This document shows, piece by piece, positions 13,468 through 25,199 of a stretch of 64,000 nt of DNA. The number at the start of each line of letters is the position of its first letter. The stretch's first letter is position 1. Both the position numbers and the translations under genes were made by a program. The stretch is from Blastomyces gilchristii SLH14081 (lineage: Eukaryota > Ascomycota > Eurotiomycetes > Onygenales > Ajellomycetaceae): positions 5,497,510-5,561,509 of the forward strand of contig NW_003101680.1 in NCBI RefSeq assembly GCF_000003855.2, read 5' to 3'. Below the pieces are notes generated by a model. The model saw only the letters and a list, made by a program, of their open reading frames with translations, had not been told where the DNA came from and did not search any database.

Positions 13468-13646
13468 TGTGATTCAAAGATTGCTTGAGCCAGTGTATGA
13501 TTACAGGCGTACGCCGGCTTCTTATATATTATATGCTAAATTAATTGGTGGCTGCTATGACTTCTTTACATTCGTAAGCATGTTGAGAAGTGTGTTCAGA
13601 AGCGGCCGCGTTATTATCCGGCGGTCGTACATTCTTCCGAATCACA
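13468..13646 (-). repeat. Gypsy-1 copy A 5' LTR (179 bp), little mutated
   Basis: It is the best-preserved LTR of the family: GCGGCCGCG at about 13602-13610, CCGGCGGTCGTAC near 13618-13630 and CGTACGCCGGC near 13509-13519 keep their CpGs. On the - strand a TATA-like ATATATAAGAAGCCGG lies mid-LTR. No canonical tRNA-primer-binding site beginning TGG is visible just inside the LTR. Confidence 0.92.
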
Positions 13647-14429
13647 AGAGCTATAATCAGTTTATAATGAATGTTTCTGAATGAAGTTGTAGTGATTATA
13701 GCAGAGAGATAACTCTTCAGTACTCTGTAATACAACCTGTTAATAATTATTTCATAGTTCATCTCAATGTTTGTGTTAAGTTTTTCATAAATTTGATGAC
13801 CTGGAATCAGATGTAAAGAATAAAGTGATTATTTATTTTAATTGAAAGAGAGTATTCTGTATTGAATTGTAAACAATATAGACTTTGTAATTCACAGTGA
13901 TTTCTTAAAGAGTTTATAAATCTTCAATAGAAGTGAAAGAAGTGAAAGAAGTGAATTCAGAAGATATAATAAAGATTTAAGAAAGATGATAATTTATTTT
14001 TAATAAAGATAATAACTGATCACTGATATATATAAGAAGAATTATTATAAGCAAAAATAATCTTCTTTCTTAGCTTAGTTATAATTTTAGTACTAACTCA
14101 GATTGAATATCATTAATGTATAAAAGTAAATAAACAATCTTGATTAATCTCTGTCATATTTCTTAAAATATATTAATATTGTGAAAGAGAGTATTATCAA
14201 ATTATATTATTAGATAATATTATTAAAAATATATTAATATTATGAATATTAATATTGAAAAAATGTTGATACTTATATATTATAGTGATTTGTGAATCAT
14301 GATTATTAAATATATATATATATATTATTTCTGACATTCATTACAACTTGTACAATAATTTTTGAAAACTCAAAATTAATTTCAATTATTAATAATTATG
14401 AACTTATAACTATATAAAAAGAAAAAAAC

Positions 14430-15250
14430 TTTTTCTACTTATTATCTTTCTTCTCTTTCTTATTCTTCTCATTATTCTTTATAATTCACTTCTTATTCTC
14501 ATTCTTCTTCTTCTTCTTCTTATCTGAGATAATAATTATCTCAAAATCTCTCTTCACTGTCTTCTCAGAGAAGAGTTTCTGCTACTCTCTCTCAGCCAGG
14601 TCAATCTATGCCTCAAAATCTCACATTTTCTGATCTGCTGTCTCAGGTTTCATCTCAGTGATAAGCAGATTGATATACTCAGAGAGCAGAGCTGTCTTCT
14701 TAATATTCTGAATTATGAAGTGCATTCAAGATCTGAATAAGATCTCAATTCTCTTCTTCTCTATCAGCTTCTGCTAATCAATTAGAGAACAGAAGTGTTA
14801 TCAAAAATTGTTATCTTTTAATAAATAAAAAACTTATCAGTTTTGACTTCTTTATCTTCTACTTTAACATCTTCTCAATCTTCTTCTGCTGCTGCTTATT
14901 TATAGTAACACTCTTCTTCTCTCTCTCTCTCTTTATCTTGATTTTAAATCATTCTTAAGACTTCTTCTGATCTCACTGCTACTGTATGAGACTCTTCACT
15001 ATCTTCTTTTTCAATCTCTTATAGACAGCATTATTCACATTATTTCTATACTTAGTTCAGTCTAAATCTATCAGAAGTATTACTTAAAATCATTATTATT
15101 CTACTCTCTTACAGAGTCTCTTCAAGGCATTATAATATGTCTTATAATCTATCTTCTCTTACTTGAATACCTTCTTCTTCTCTCTCTTTAATCTGTGATG
15201 ATACTCATGTGCCTTGATGATCTGCAGAATCACAGAATATTTGAAAAGAA
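14430..15250 (-). pseudogene. hAT copy 1 accessory Lys/Glu-rich reading frame, degraded
   Basis: It is the mirror of 59690-60500 of copy 2. The reverse strand gives a basic and acidic, coiled-coil-like protein ending in a K/E/N-rich tail (14440-14530). A segment of about 60 nt with intron-like signals near 14778-14840 differs in length by 4 nt from copy 2. Function unrecognised. Confidence 0.5.
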
Positions 15251-15299
15251 ATGATATAATTAATTTCAGTGAGTGTTGAAGAGAGGTAAAGGCAGAAGA

Positions 15300-15425
15300 G
15301 ATGATCAGAAATAATATAATAATAGTGATAATAATGATGCTAATGATGATAATGATAGTAATGATAGTAATGATAATAATAATAATAATGACAATAATAA
15401 TAATAATAATGATAATAATGAAAGA
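15300..15425 (+). repeat. (GAT/AAT)n-type microsatellite inside hAT copy 1
   Basis: It consists of runs such as GATAATGATAGTAATGATAG followed by AATAATAATAATGAC. The same position in copy 2 holds an ATC/ATT-rich run (59546-59631). Confidence 0.8.
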
Positions 15426-15559
15426 GAGAGTGCATTGAAATATATTACTGACTTATCAAATATAGAGAGACTTAAAGAAAATATTAACAGCTTTCAGAGA
15501 TGTATAAAAACAGTTACAGTATTGTATAGTAACATTATCTTTATTTAATACATGCACTG

Positions 15560-15745
15560 TTGATATTCTTTGTATACAGTTATCATATAATCTGTATCAG
15601 AGATATATGCAGAAAACAGATCTTTGTTACTAGAATAAATGATTGCAGTAATTCTCTGTTTTCATATTATAAAGATAAGTTATTCTTATTTCTTTCTTCT
15701 CTCTTTTCTCTTCTTCAATTAATCACTAATTTCAAGCTGATATGA
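15560..15745 (+). other. Open frame antisense to the hAT transposase, conserved in copy 2
   Basis: It has 61 codons. It aligns with 59222-59422 (-) over nearly the whole length (shared CSNSLFSYYKDK and FLSSLFSLL). It contains two hydrophobic stretches. No family recognised. Confidence 0.3.
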
Positions 15746-16166
15746 AAACTATTAAAACACTCTCAGAAACTCTCAAATTGAAGAGTATAGACTAATCAAA
15801 TTTCAAATATAGAAGAAATCAAACTATCTTCTACAGATTCAATTATTTACTTCTCTCTCAAATAAAACAGTAGTTACATTCTCTTCTTCTCTCTCTCAAT
15901 CAAATGAAACATGGTCTGTGAAAAGTGAGTATCACATCAGATTATAATGACTAACACAGTCTCAGCACATAGAACTGTATACATGCAGTGTGTGCTGAAC
16001 TGAGAGACTCTATGAGTTACAAACTGATAACAGTACTTCAGAGAGAGCTGTGCAGTGTGAGAAAGCTGTAACTCTTGATTATATACATAGAGAGTGAATC
16101 ACTGCAGTAAGTGTATATGCATTGCATGAAAGTAACACTTTTTAATAATACTCAGTCTCTGATATT

Positions 16167-16400
16167 ATGAAAATAGAGTCTCTCTGTGAGATTCATTTTT
16201 ATCAGAAGTCAAAGAATCTTATATTTTTCAAGATCATCTTCATATGCCTTATCTGTGAAATCAATGAGAGAAATCATCAATTTCAGTGTTCTGTTCTTGA
16301 TGTTATTCAAGTAACAGCAGAGTTCATCCTGGTCACACTTTTTAAGTGTATATTTTCTAATTATTCACATTTATACAGATATATACTGATTATTTATTAG
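16167..16400 (+). other. 77-codon open frame near the hAT 5' side, intact in both hAT copies
   Basis: It has the same length and start as 58575-58808 (-), beginning MKIESL and sharing EIHFYQK, CEINERNHQFQ and FSNYSHLYRYILII. About ten substitutions separate the copies, and none makes a stop. It lies opposite to the transposase and within about 1.2 kb of the TIR. Composition is mixed rather than low-complexity. No known domain is recognised. Confidence 0.4.
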
Positions 16401-16520
16401 ATAATATTAAGACAATGACTTATTATAGCTGTGTTACTCTCACTGTGAGAGATACATAATTAGTAATAAATATTACAAAGACTCTGAGAAGTAAGTATTT
16501 TAAGAATGCTGCAGCTCTGT

Positions 16521-17028
16521 TAGACTGACCGTCAGAATTATGAATTTCATATTTGATTTCATTTGATCTGGTTTCATACATTTCTTAGCGTGAATCCCGC
16601 TGGGACTAGCCATCAAAAAAACATGCAAAGTGACTATATATCAGATCTTAAAATGAAATCATGACTTGAAAAAAATGAGAAAGTGATCTCATTTGATCTC
16701 ATTTAGTCTCATTCTTGGCATAAAGTTACTATTTTTAGACATTTTAAGGTTTTTTTTATAGACTATTTTTAATTTTTTAAAAAGTAACACTTTTTAATAA
16801 TGCTCAAATAAGATTTAAAGTCATTTAAAGCAACAAAAATAATTTAAATTGAGAAGTGAAAATCATGATCTCATTTGAAAAATGTGATAAGAGTAGACAG
16901 TAAGTCTCACTAAGACAGTATGAGATTACTATCTAATGTTAAAACTGTGTAATGAGATCAGTTGAATTGATAATGAGACTATTAAAAAATCTGACTCTGA
17001 TCTCAGACACGGTCACACAGTCAGTCTA
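16521..17028 (+). mobile_element. hAT-type MITE (508 bp) inside hAT copy 1
   Basis: Termini are TAGACTGACC and CAGTCTA. The target duplication is AGCTCTGT (16513-16520) / AACTCTGT (17029-17036), one G/A mismatch. The empty site AGCTCTGT is present in copy 2 on the other strand near 58458-58466. It has no coding capacity. Confidence 0.92.
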
Positions 17029-17039
17029 AACTCTGTAGT

Positions 17040-17200
17040 CTTGATTTTTTTTTATTTTTATTTTTTATTTTTGTCTTTTTCTTTTCTTTTTTTTTCTTTC
17101 TCTTTCTCTTTTTTTTTATTGTGATTTTTTCTTGTTTTTGTTTTATTTTTTGTTTTTTTGTTTTTTTTATATGTTACATTTTTTTTATAATTAAAATTAT
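17040..17200 (+). repeat. T-rich tract within hAT copy 1
   Basis: About 150 bp of nearly pure T runs broken by C, G and A. The reverse complement is the A-rich tract at 58300-58447 in copy 2, so it is a constant part of the element rather than a recent slippage product. Confidence 0.8.
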
Positions 17201-18213
17201 ATGAATTATGATCTGTGGTCAGAAAAGTAATAATATTTAGTAATACTTTCTATTGAATTTTCAACAAATGAGTACTATGTTATGATATTATGTAAGTAAG
17301 AAATGATTTCATAATTTCATTTGATATCATTCTCAATAATAAGATCAGAATGAAAATGTAACTAAGAATTCAAACATATTCTTTATCTGAGACTAGATTT
17401 TTATTTGAAAAGTGAATCTGAGATCTTTAATATTTGAAATAACATGATTTGAAATCAATGTGATGAACACAAACTATGATCAGAAGTAATGCTTTTAGGT
17501 AATGTAATAACTGTAAAGTTTGATCCTAGTCTCAGACACGGTCACACGGTCAGTCTAATTATTACATTATTCAGATATATTATTACAAAGATATTCAGAT
17601 ATGCATAAAGTGTTTTATTAATAAAAGACTGAAATATTACAGAGATATTAGTCAAATCAAAAGACATCACTAAATATTCAAATAATCTCAGTGCAGTTCT
17701 AAAGACAGTCTTTCATTCATTTTCAGACTGTATTCACAGCTATGTATATATATTAATTTTATTCAGTTATGTGAATATGACAGCTCTTGTAAGATGATTA
17801 ATCACATTCTCAATCAGAGATAGAAAATAGTAACTCTTTATAATCTTAAAGTTCAGATTACAGTAGTTTATATACAATTTGAGATCTTTATTCTTCTTTT
17901 TTATAAATATCACAGAGGCTTCTGCAGAGATCTGTAAAGAGTAAATAAAGTCATTCTTCAGATTCTTCTTTATATAAGTCTGCAAGACTTCTGTTTCATG
18001 ATGAGAGAGTTTATAGATTGATTATTAAAAGAGTTTCTACTCTTCTATCAAATCTATTATCAGATTCTTTTCACAGTGAGATGAAAGCTCAGCTGTCTTA
18101 GCTGAACTAAATATCTCTGTGAGATCTCAGTATTTCTGTGATATCTGAAGCTCAGTTTTCATGACTGTGAAGTTCTCAGATATTTGCAAAGTTATTACAT
18201 AGATAAGCTTGTC

Positions 18214-18719
18214 TAGACTGGCTGCCGGAATTATGAATTTCATGTTTAATCTCATTTAATCTGATCTTATGCATTTCTTGATGTGAATCTCACTAAGACT
18301 AATTATTAAAAAAACATGCAAAGTGACTATTCATCAGATCTCAAAATGAAATCATGACTTAGAAAAAATAATAAAGTAATCTCATTTAGTCTCATTTAGT
18401 CTGATTCTTAGTATAAAGTTATTATTTTTAGATATTTTAAGATTTTCTTTAGACTACTTTTAATTTTTAAAAGAGTAACACTTTTTCATAATACTCAAAT
18501 GAGATTTAAAGTCATTTAAAGCAATAAAAAGAATTTAAATTAAGAAGTGAAAATCATGGTTTTATTTGAAAAATGTGATAAGAGTAGATAGTAAGTCTCA
18601 CTGAGACAGTTTGAGACTACTATCTAATCTTAAAACCATGTAATGATATTAATTAAATTGATAATAAGACTATCAAATATTCTGATTCTAGTTTCAGACA
18701 CGGTTATATAGTTAGTCTA
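18214..18719 (+). mobile_element. hAT-type MITE (506 bp) inside Gypsy-2 copy 1
   Basis: Termini are TAGACTGGCT and GTTAGTCTA. A perfect 8-bp duplication AGCTTGTC lies at 18206-18213 and 18720-18727. The empty site AGCTTATC is visible in Gypsy-2 copy 2 near 48149-48156. Confidence 0.93.
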
Positions 18720-20352
18720 AGCTTGTCTTCTTTAATTAACTCTACAGTATTAACTGATTCTATTTCTATAAGTAAGTCTGTCAATACTGATCAGAAGTAT
18801 AAATCTGACTCACAGACAGCTATGTATAGATTATGTCTTTAAAGTTATACAAGTCTTAAGTATATATTATCTGTAATATCTATAATATTTACAGTTTTTG
18901 TAAATCTTCTTCAAGTTCTAAAGAGATCTTATAATTCAAAGATAACTTTTATAAGTCTCTCAGTTCTCAGATCTGAGTTCTCACACTCTGCTTATTATAA
19001 GAGTAGATTCTCAGTTTTCATCACTCAGCTTATTCACTTTATAAGCTTTAAAGACACTACAGTGATCTGAGATTCTGAGCTCATTAATACTTCTCATACT
19101 TATAGAGTAGTAGTATCACAGTGTAATTCCTTCTTATAAGTATATATTTTCATTGAAGAAGTAACAGATTCAGATATCAGCTTTAAGACTCTTAAGAAGA
19201 CTGTTACTAACTCTGTCTATAACTCTTTAAATTTCTATTTTAGTTTATCTGAACAGTTTATATAAAGATGTTCTGATGTGAAATAGATAAAGTAAAGATT
19301 CTTTTTCTTAATCTCTCTATTGTATACTCTATTTATAAGAGCTTATGAAGCTCTCTCTCTCTGCTCAGCAGTCAGATATAAATCTCTCTATATCTTATCA
19401 TCTTTTTCAAATAAATCTGTTCTCTGTTATTATAACTTTTATAAAACTGATTAATAATCTGCTCTTCACAGATCTATGACTCTTACAGTGATTCATAAGT
19501 AATAAATAAGAGTTATCAGTTTCTTCAGAGTTAAAAACTTAGAGTCTTACTCAATGAGCTTATTCTGCATATCTTTATTCAGTCTTTCTATAAATATCAT
19601 TGTTCAGATCTTGTTTCAGAGCTCTGTTTTCATAGATTTCAATTCATACTATAATTTTATAAAGTATTATAAGTAGTCTTTATCAGATTTCTCATCTCTT
19701 TTTCTAATATTGATAATTACAGCTTAGATATTCTCTGTCTCACTTATAAAGTTCTCTAACTTATTCTCTAGATAGATCTTAAGAATAGATTAGTAGAATC
19801 TCTCATAATTATTCTCTAGATAATTTAATTAATTTTTGACTTTAATATAGTAAAGATCTATTATTATATAGATAATAGCTTTTTCATCTTTTATATCACA
19901 CAGCTGAACTTGTAATTCAATTTCAAATACAAACTTATAAAAGCTTTTATAGATTGTAGTTTAATAGATAATCTTAAGTAATCACAGCTTAAGAAAGTTT
20001 TTTTTCAGTTCATAGATATCTCTGAAGATTATGTTTAGAGACTCAGTTTAAGAGTGTTTATAAACAGTAAGTATTTCTTATAGAAAAATAGCTTAGTTTT
20101 ATAAAAGATACTTAAGAATGTTCTTCAGTGAGATTGATTTATTCATAGATTTGAAGAGTTTCTCTGTCACAGATACAGAGTATAATATTTTATAAGTAAT
20201 TAATAAGTTCTCTGAGACTTCTTTTATAGACATTATTTATAATTTAAGTGACTGCTTCTGAGTGTCTGTAGTAGAGTTCACAGAGATTAAAGTATGTAAG
20301 TTTCTAATTCTTTCAGTTATAATAAGTGATTACTGATTGACAGAGTTTGAAA

Positions 20353-20609
20353 TGTAAGAATAAGTACTTACAGATAATTATTCAGATATTTACAGCTTGA
20401 TATAATATATACTAATAGCTACTAGAAGTATTCACAGTAGAAAAATAAATATAGAGATTAAATATATAATAGTATTCAAGCTGAGTTATGAATAGTATTT
20501 ATGAACATCAGTCTATATAGTTGTATATAGTCAAGAGCTGCTAACTCTATTAATTATATAAGAGATAGAAATAGAGATAAAGAATCTGTAAGAAGTAAGA
20601 TTTCTTACA
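20353..20609 (-). repeat. Gypsy-2 copy 1 5' LTR (257 bp)
   Basis: It runs TGTAAGAA...TTCTTACA and is the homologue of 42394-42651 and 49782-50039. It is strongly RIP-mutated: AGTAAGATTTCTTACA where the least mutated copy has AGCGGGATTTCTTACA. Confidence 0.9.
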
Positions 20610-20614
20610 TATAA

Positions 20615-20710
20615 AAAGACTCTAACAGCTGCTAATTAATTTACATATAAGAAGTCAGTATATACTTGTAATCTTACACTTACTTAAGCAATTTTTGAAT
20701 TATAAAATCT
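20615..20710 (+). repeat. Decayed Gypsy-1 LTR fragment
   Basis: CTGCTAATTAATTTACATATAAGAAG and the following bases up to TTTTTGAATTATAA align with the second half of the Gypsy-1 LTR, heavily A/T-converted. Gypsy-2 copy 1 abuts it directly, so that element probably landed in an older Gypsy-1 LTR. Confidence 0.65.
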
Positions 20711-21083
20711 GTCTTTAAAGATTTTATCAAAAGAATTAATATTATGAAAATTGAAAAAAAGAAATAATTAATGAAAATGATAATAAAGATACAGTGAACT
20801 AATGAATTTTACTTATATTTTTTAAACTTTGCAGTTATTACTATACAGATATCATTTTTAATAAGAAAATCAGAGTCTGATTAATATAATTAATTATTAT
20901 TACATTTTTAAAAGAATTGAATATAAGAGAAAGCTCTGAGTAATGACTTATATATTATAGTATAATAAGAGAGAGTGTTAATAATTACTACACTTACTTT
21001 AATTATATATTACTTAATCTATTTAATAGTAGCTCAGTTACTAAGCTTAATATATATAATATCAATTCTCTTAAAATATTACA
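20711..21083. other. Unassigned AT-rich sequence
   Basis: No gene, LTR, TIR or match to other parts of the window was recognised. Confidence 0.5.
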
Positions 21084-21227
21084 GTGTTTTTTGCATGAAA
21101 AAGTCGATTTTTCTATAATAAATAGAGAGATAACAAAGATTATAGAAGTGAAAGAATTGATAAACAAGATAAAAAAGAGATAAAATAATAAGATTAAAGT
21201 AGAGATAGAGAGTGAAAGTGATAAAAG
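21084..21227 (+). repeat. Left flank of Gypsy-1 copy B: repeat shared with 30374-30432 plus purine-rich sequence
   Basis: The block from ATTACAGTGTTTTTTGCATG to AATAGAGAGA recurs at 30376-30432 in the same orientation. The rest is GA/AT-rich with GTGAAAG- and GATAAA-type units like those right of copy B. Confidence 0.6.
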
Positions 21228-21392
21228 TATGATTCGGAAGACGTATGACTATCGGATAATAACGCGGCCGCTTCTGAACTTGCTTACGAATGTAAAGAGG
21301 TCATAGCGGCCACTAATTAATTTAGCATAAAATATATAAGAAGCCGGCATACGCCTGTAATCATACACTGAGAAAGCAACCTTTGAATCACA
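21228..21392 (+). repeat. Gypsy-1 copy B 5' LTR (165 bp)
   Basis: It starts TATGATTCGG (second base G-to-A relative to TGTGATTC) and ends GAATCACA. It keeps GCGGCCGC at 21263-21270. It is 14 bp shorter than the copy A LTRs. Confidence 0.9.
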
Positions 21393-21809
21393 TCTAGTAG
21401 CATGTCTAAAAACTAGTGAGAAGTGCAGACTTCTTCAGAATGTGATAATTTCATTTATGAAGCAATTTGTAGTTATCATGTCAGTGTGGTTCTAGAATGT
21501 CTCAAAAGATAGTATACAAAGAGCAGTGAGCAGAAGAGCATCTGATTAATACTGCTTTGCTTATTAAGGAAAAACTCCACACTCAGATGAATGTCATGTA
21601 TGTAAATGAATAAGATATGAGAAAGGAAGAGAAGTAGTAAATCAGATTCAAAGAAGATCACTCTTCACTGAGAGAAATAAAAGAAGAATGATCATCATCA
21701 GAGTTGTATAATAATAACAGAAATTATATAATAATATAGTAATATAATAATATAGTAATATAACAATAGACATTGTACAATCAATGAGAAATTACTGAAA
21801 TGAATATCT

Positions 21810-23030
21810 TCTCTAGTTAATATAAATAATACTCTTCTCTGCTATCTGAACTGAAAGATATACAGAATCTCTCAGAGAGTTTACTCAAAGTAGTAAGAAA
21901 AGCAGCTGAAATCACTGAACTGAAATTGAAGCTCTGTATATATACAAGAATTCTAAACAAGATCAAGATCTTGTGTACACAGTGACAGACTGAGACAGAA
22001 GTTAAACAATAATTGACATTCACTGCAGATTAAGTATTCACTATGAAGAGTTTCACTGATGCAATCATTATCATCAATAAGAATAGAGAAGATCAGGTCT
22101 TAGATCTGCAGTGAGAGATCAAATATTTATATAGATAGACAACTATACAGAATCTGAAGATTTTATTATGATTATTCACAATCTCTTTAGAAGTATACAC
22201 ATCATTGAAGATCACTGTACAGAATGAGAATCTAAGTATGAAATATATTAAGTTAGAAGATTTGTCAGAGTTATCAAGCTTTAATAATGACTGAAAAAAT
22301 AATGCTGTAATCAGCTGACTAAGTCGGATGCAATTATATTATCAGATTAAATATAAACTCACAGACAGATAGTTAACAGAATTCTAACAAGTCTTAAGAT
22401 CTGCTGTATTTCTACATGAAAAAGTGAAGTCATTATAAATAGTTAATGAAAAGATGAATCTTGCAGATCTGAAGTGATATTCATTCTCATAAATATGAAA
22501 TGAGTTTTTCAAATGAATCTTGTATAACTTTGAGAAAGTAAATATATAAGATAAGTGTTATAAACACTTCACTGAGTGTAGACAAGTAGATAATCTTACA
22601 TTATACTTCATATACTTCAGTTTATACTATCTTATATTAAATAAAGAGCTTTCAACATCTTTCTATTTATAGATCTTCATTCATAGTCTTACATCTGAGT
22701 TGAGAGTGAAATGAAAATGCTTAACCTCATAATCAGACATGATAAAAGAAGCATATAATATTCTCATTATACAGAAATAAGTAAGTCAATTGTGACAGAA
22801 AATACTGTAATTAAGTATATCTCAGTAGAGAACAGATAATCAGACTTCTATAATACAAGTTACATATCTGAATGCAATAAATCTAGATCTGAATGTCATC
22901 ACTAAAGCACTGAATCTCTTAAAAAAGGAATTCTCTGAGTGAAAATCTTGATATTATAAGCATCAAGCTTGCTTCAACTGCAGATGCTAAAATCATGATA
23001 CAAAAGATTACACACAGTGTGCACAGTTAA
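21810..23030 (+). pseudogene. Gypsy-1 copy B gag, degraded
   Basis: Capsid-like sequence with many stops is followed at about 22968-23020 by a nucleocapsid zinc knuckle. The spacing is C-x2-C-x4-H-x4-C, read as CFNC....H....Y, with the last Cys changed to Tyr (G-to-A). This position just before the protease is diagnostic of a Gypsy gag. Confidence 0.72.
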
Positions 23031-23269
23031 GAGAAATAAGAAAGTCAAAAAACTAGCAGAATTAGTGAGCTTAGAGACACTTACTAATATTCTATGAAAA
23101 GTCTTCAAAGTGAAAGAGATACTTATATTAGATGATTCTCTGAATTCTACAAACACTAAGAGAAAGCAGACTTCTGAATGAGATGTGAGTGAGAATAATG
23201 AAGCAGACACTTATCTCAATGTCTTGAGACTCAAAATGTTAATATATAAGAAACACTTGAATAAGAATC

Positions 23270-23560
23270 AAGAGATGACTGTAAAAGTATTAGCAGACAC
23301 AGAAGCTTCTATATAATATATTGATAATTATATAATTTGAAGACTGAAAGAGATCTGCTGAGTGAAGAATTTTTGATGTATAAGATTATCTGATAACTGG
23401 TATTTGATATTATCTGTAAGAGAAAGAGTTCTCTTGCACTTTGAAGAATGATCTTGCTATATTTGAGTGTGAGAGCTGTAGAATGTGAAATATAATCTTA
23501 TTCTTAAACTTGATTGATTTCAAAGATTCAATCTGCAGATTCAATGATGTACATGTCATA
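23270..23560 (+). pseudogene. Gypsy-1 copy B aspartic protease, active-site Gly lost
   Basis: LADTEASI followed by YIDNYII matches the retropepsin D-T-G-A-S region, with Gly changed to Glu by G-to-A. It lies between the zinc knuckle and RT as expected. Confidence 0.7.
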
Positions 23561-23889
23561 TACAGTTAATTAATAGAAAGAAAACAGTTCATACAATTCT
23601 ACTAACTGATATGAGAAGGACATTTCACATCTCTGATATAGAAGAGTTAAATCTGCTTACACATTAATAAGCAAAGAGAACAATTTGTAAGACCTTATTC
23701 AAAAGCATTCTATATATCATACAGAACCTGGAAGTGAAGGAAATCAAGATAAAGAATATGTAAGAGAACAAGTGTATGAAGAAGCTTCTAAAGAAGTATG
23801 AGAAGATCTGCTGAACAGATCTTTTATCAGAATTGCTGCTGAAATGAGAATTCATATATGAGATTGACACAGAGAATGTGAAACCAGTC

Positions 23890-24549
23890 AATCAGAATGT
23901 ATACTCTCTGTCACAAACACATCTCAAAGAACAGAAGTATCAGATCACAGATCTTCTAGAACATGATCTCATACAATTCTCATCAAGTGTATAAGACTTT
24001 TCAGTTCTATTCATGAAAAAGATAGATGAGAAGTAACAGATGTGTATTAATTATTGAGCACTCAATAAGCTTATAATCAAGAATAAATATTCACTGTCAT
24101 GAATTCAATAACAGTTGAATATAGTTGAAAACACTCAATATCTATTAAAGATTAATCTTCTCTCAGAATACTGACAGATTCATATAGATAAACTATCAGT
24201 CTCACAAACTGCATTTAATATATAATGAGAAAAGTTTGAATTCTGAACAATGTTATTCAGTCTAATAAATACATCTGCTATCTTTCAAATGATGATAAAT
24301 ACAATTCTTTATAAACAGAATGAAATCTCATATCTTGTATATCTCAATGATATTCTAGTCTTTTCAAACTTATATAATGAACATCTGAAGTATCTTGATA
24401 AAGTGCTTACAACTCTAGCAGAGTATAAGCTTTATATTAAATCAACAAAGTGTGTGTTTGAAACAGAAGAGTTAAAGTTCATAGAATATGTAATAAGTGA
24501 TAACTGTATACATCTCATTCTGAAGAAATTGAATATTATAGTAAATTAA
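23890..24549 (+). pseudogene. Gypsy-1 copy B reverse transcriptase, degraded
   Basis: It shows LEHDLIQFSSS and FSVLFMKKIDEK at the start, then an uninterrupted stretch 24250-24549 (99 codons). That stretch contains MLFSLINTSAIFQ (counterpart of the MPFGLTNAPATFQ-type motif) and YLVYLNDILVFSN, the catalytic YxDD position with the first Asp as Asn. The thumb follows with KLYIKSTKCVF. The domain order and motif spacing are those of Ty3/Gypsy RTs. Confidence 0.9.
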
Positions 24550-24739
24550 CTGCAGCTGAGAAATGTACACTATGTATAATAGTTTCTTAAGTTAATCTTA
24601 TATTACTGCAGATTCATCAAGAATTTCATATAAATATCTACATCACTCTCAGATCTCTTAAGAGAAATAGATATAAATCTGTGAAAGAAGAAGTTTCAGT
24701 CAATTATCTGAAATATCACATGCAAAGAGGCTTTTCTCA

Positions 24740-25030
24740 CACTGAGAGAATATATAATAACATTCTCAGTGCTTATTTAATCAGATTGTGATAAACCTTT
24801 CTATATTAAGACAGATACATCTGAATAAGCTATCAGAGACACTCTTCTACAGATGAGTAAGAACAGCAAGCTGCACTCAGTAATATATAATAATAGAAAA
24901 CTATCAGACACTGAGCTCAATTATTCAGTGTATGAAAAGAAATTACTAGTGATTAAGCATACACTGATATTGTAGAATAGATATATTAACAACAGATATA
25001 TAATAATGATAAACACAGATTATGAAAGTC
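24740..25030 (+). pseudogene. Gypsy-1 copy B RNase H, degraded
   Basis: Readable segments are FYIKTDTSE (beta-1 with the first catalytic Asp), DTLLQM and RKLSDTELNYSVYEKKLLVI, which match the conserved pattern of the Gypsy RNase H. Confidence 0.78.
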
Positions 25031-25199
25031 TTGTCTATCTATAATTAATAATAAAATCTTTCAAATGCTTAGTATGTTAAATCTTAGAGTTTTAAGTGTA
25101 TAATCTTCATATTAAATACTGAAAGAGATCAGACACTGTGATATCTGATGTAATCAGTTACAGACTCAATTTCATGAGTGAGAGTTCTGTAAATCAGAT

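Larger units (their letters stand above)
5400..13646 (-). mobile_element. Gypsy-1 LTR retrotransposon, complete copy A (8247 bp), inserted in hAT copy 1
   Basis: It is bounded by direct 179-bp LTRs. The 4-bp target duplication AGAG is seen at 5396-5399 and 13647-13650. The empty site is preserved on the opposite strand of the second hAT copy near 61270-61300. On the - strand the order is gag (about 13050-11850), protease (about 11580), reverse transcriptase (about 11000-10300), RNase H (about 10100-9850), integrase (about 9600-8750), then roughly 2.2 kb of non-pol sequence and the 3' LTR. This gag-PR-RT-RH-IN order is that of Ty3/Gypsy. All frames are broken. Confidence 0.93.
2991..17557 (-). 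mobile_element. hAT DNA transposon copy 1 (about 5.8 kb net, interrupted by Gypsy-1 and a MITE)
   Basis: The ends are TAGACTGGCC at 2991 and GGTCAGTCTA ending at 17557, giving terminal inverted repeats. The flanks are ATCATTAC (2983-2990) and ATTATTAC (17558-17565), an 8-bp target duplication differing by one C/T. The uninterrupted target, ATCATCAC, is present in the second Gypsy-2 copy near 47502-47509. Subtracting the Gypsy-1 insert (5400-13646 plus a 4-bp duplication) and the MITE insert leaves about 5.80 kb, matching the second hAT copy (5.77 kb). The transposase lies on the - strand. An 8-bp duplication plus a C-terminal dimerisation-type region place it in the hAT superfamily. Confidence 0.9.
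17566..20609 (-). mobile_element. Gypsy-2 copy 1, right portion (RT N-terminal side, protease, gag, 5' LTR)
   Basis: It is collinear with 47510-50039 of copy 2. The piece at 17767-17985 (-) holds the RT start (SVIFIKKKNKDL, INYCNLNF), corresponding to the usual RT fingers motif with RIP-type replacements. It is interrupted by a MITE at 18214-18719. Upstream parts are gag/protease, with many stops. Confidence 0.85.

Noticed and set aside
13468..13646. LTR-sized repeat as a short MITE with TGTGATTC ends
   Set aside because: Copies occur as direct repeats about 8 kb apart around gag-pol in two places with shared duplications, so they are LTRs.
13406..13684. 92-codon + frame and the overlapping 73-codon - frame (13541-13762) as host genes
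   Set aside because: Both lie across a Gypsy-1 LTR, and the LTR sequence alone explains them.
2983..17565. Assignment of the TAGACTG element to piggyBac or Tc1/mariner
   Set aside because: Duplications are 8 bp in six independent insertions, not TTAA or TA, and the transposase shows hAT core and dimerisation features.
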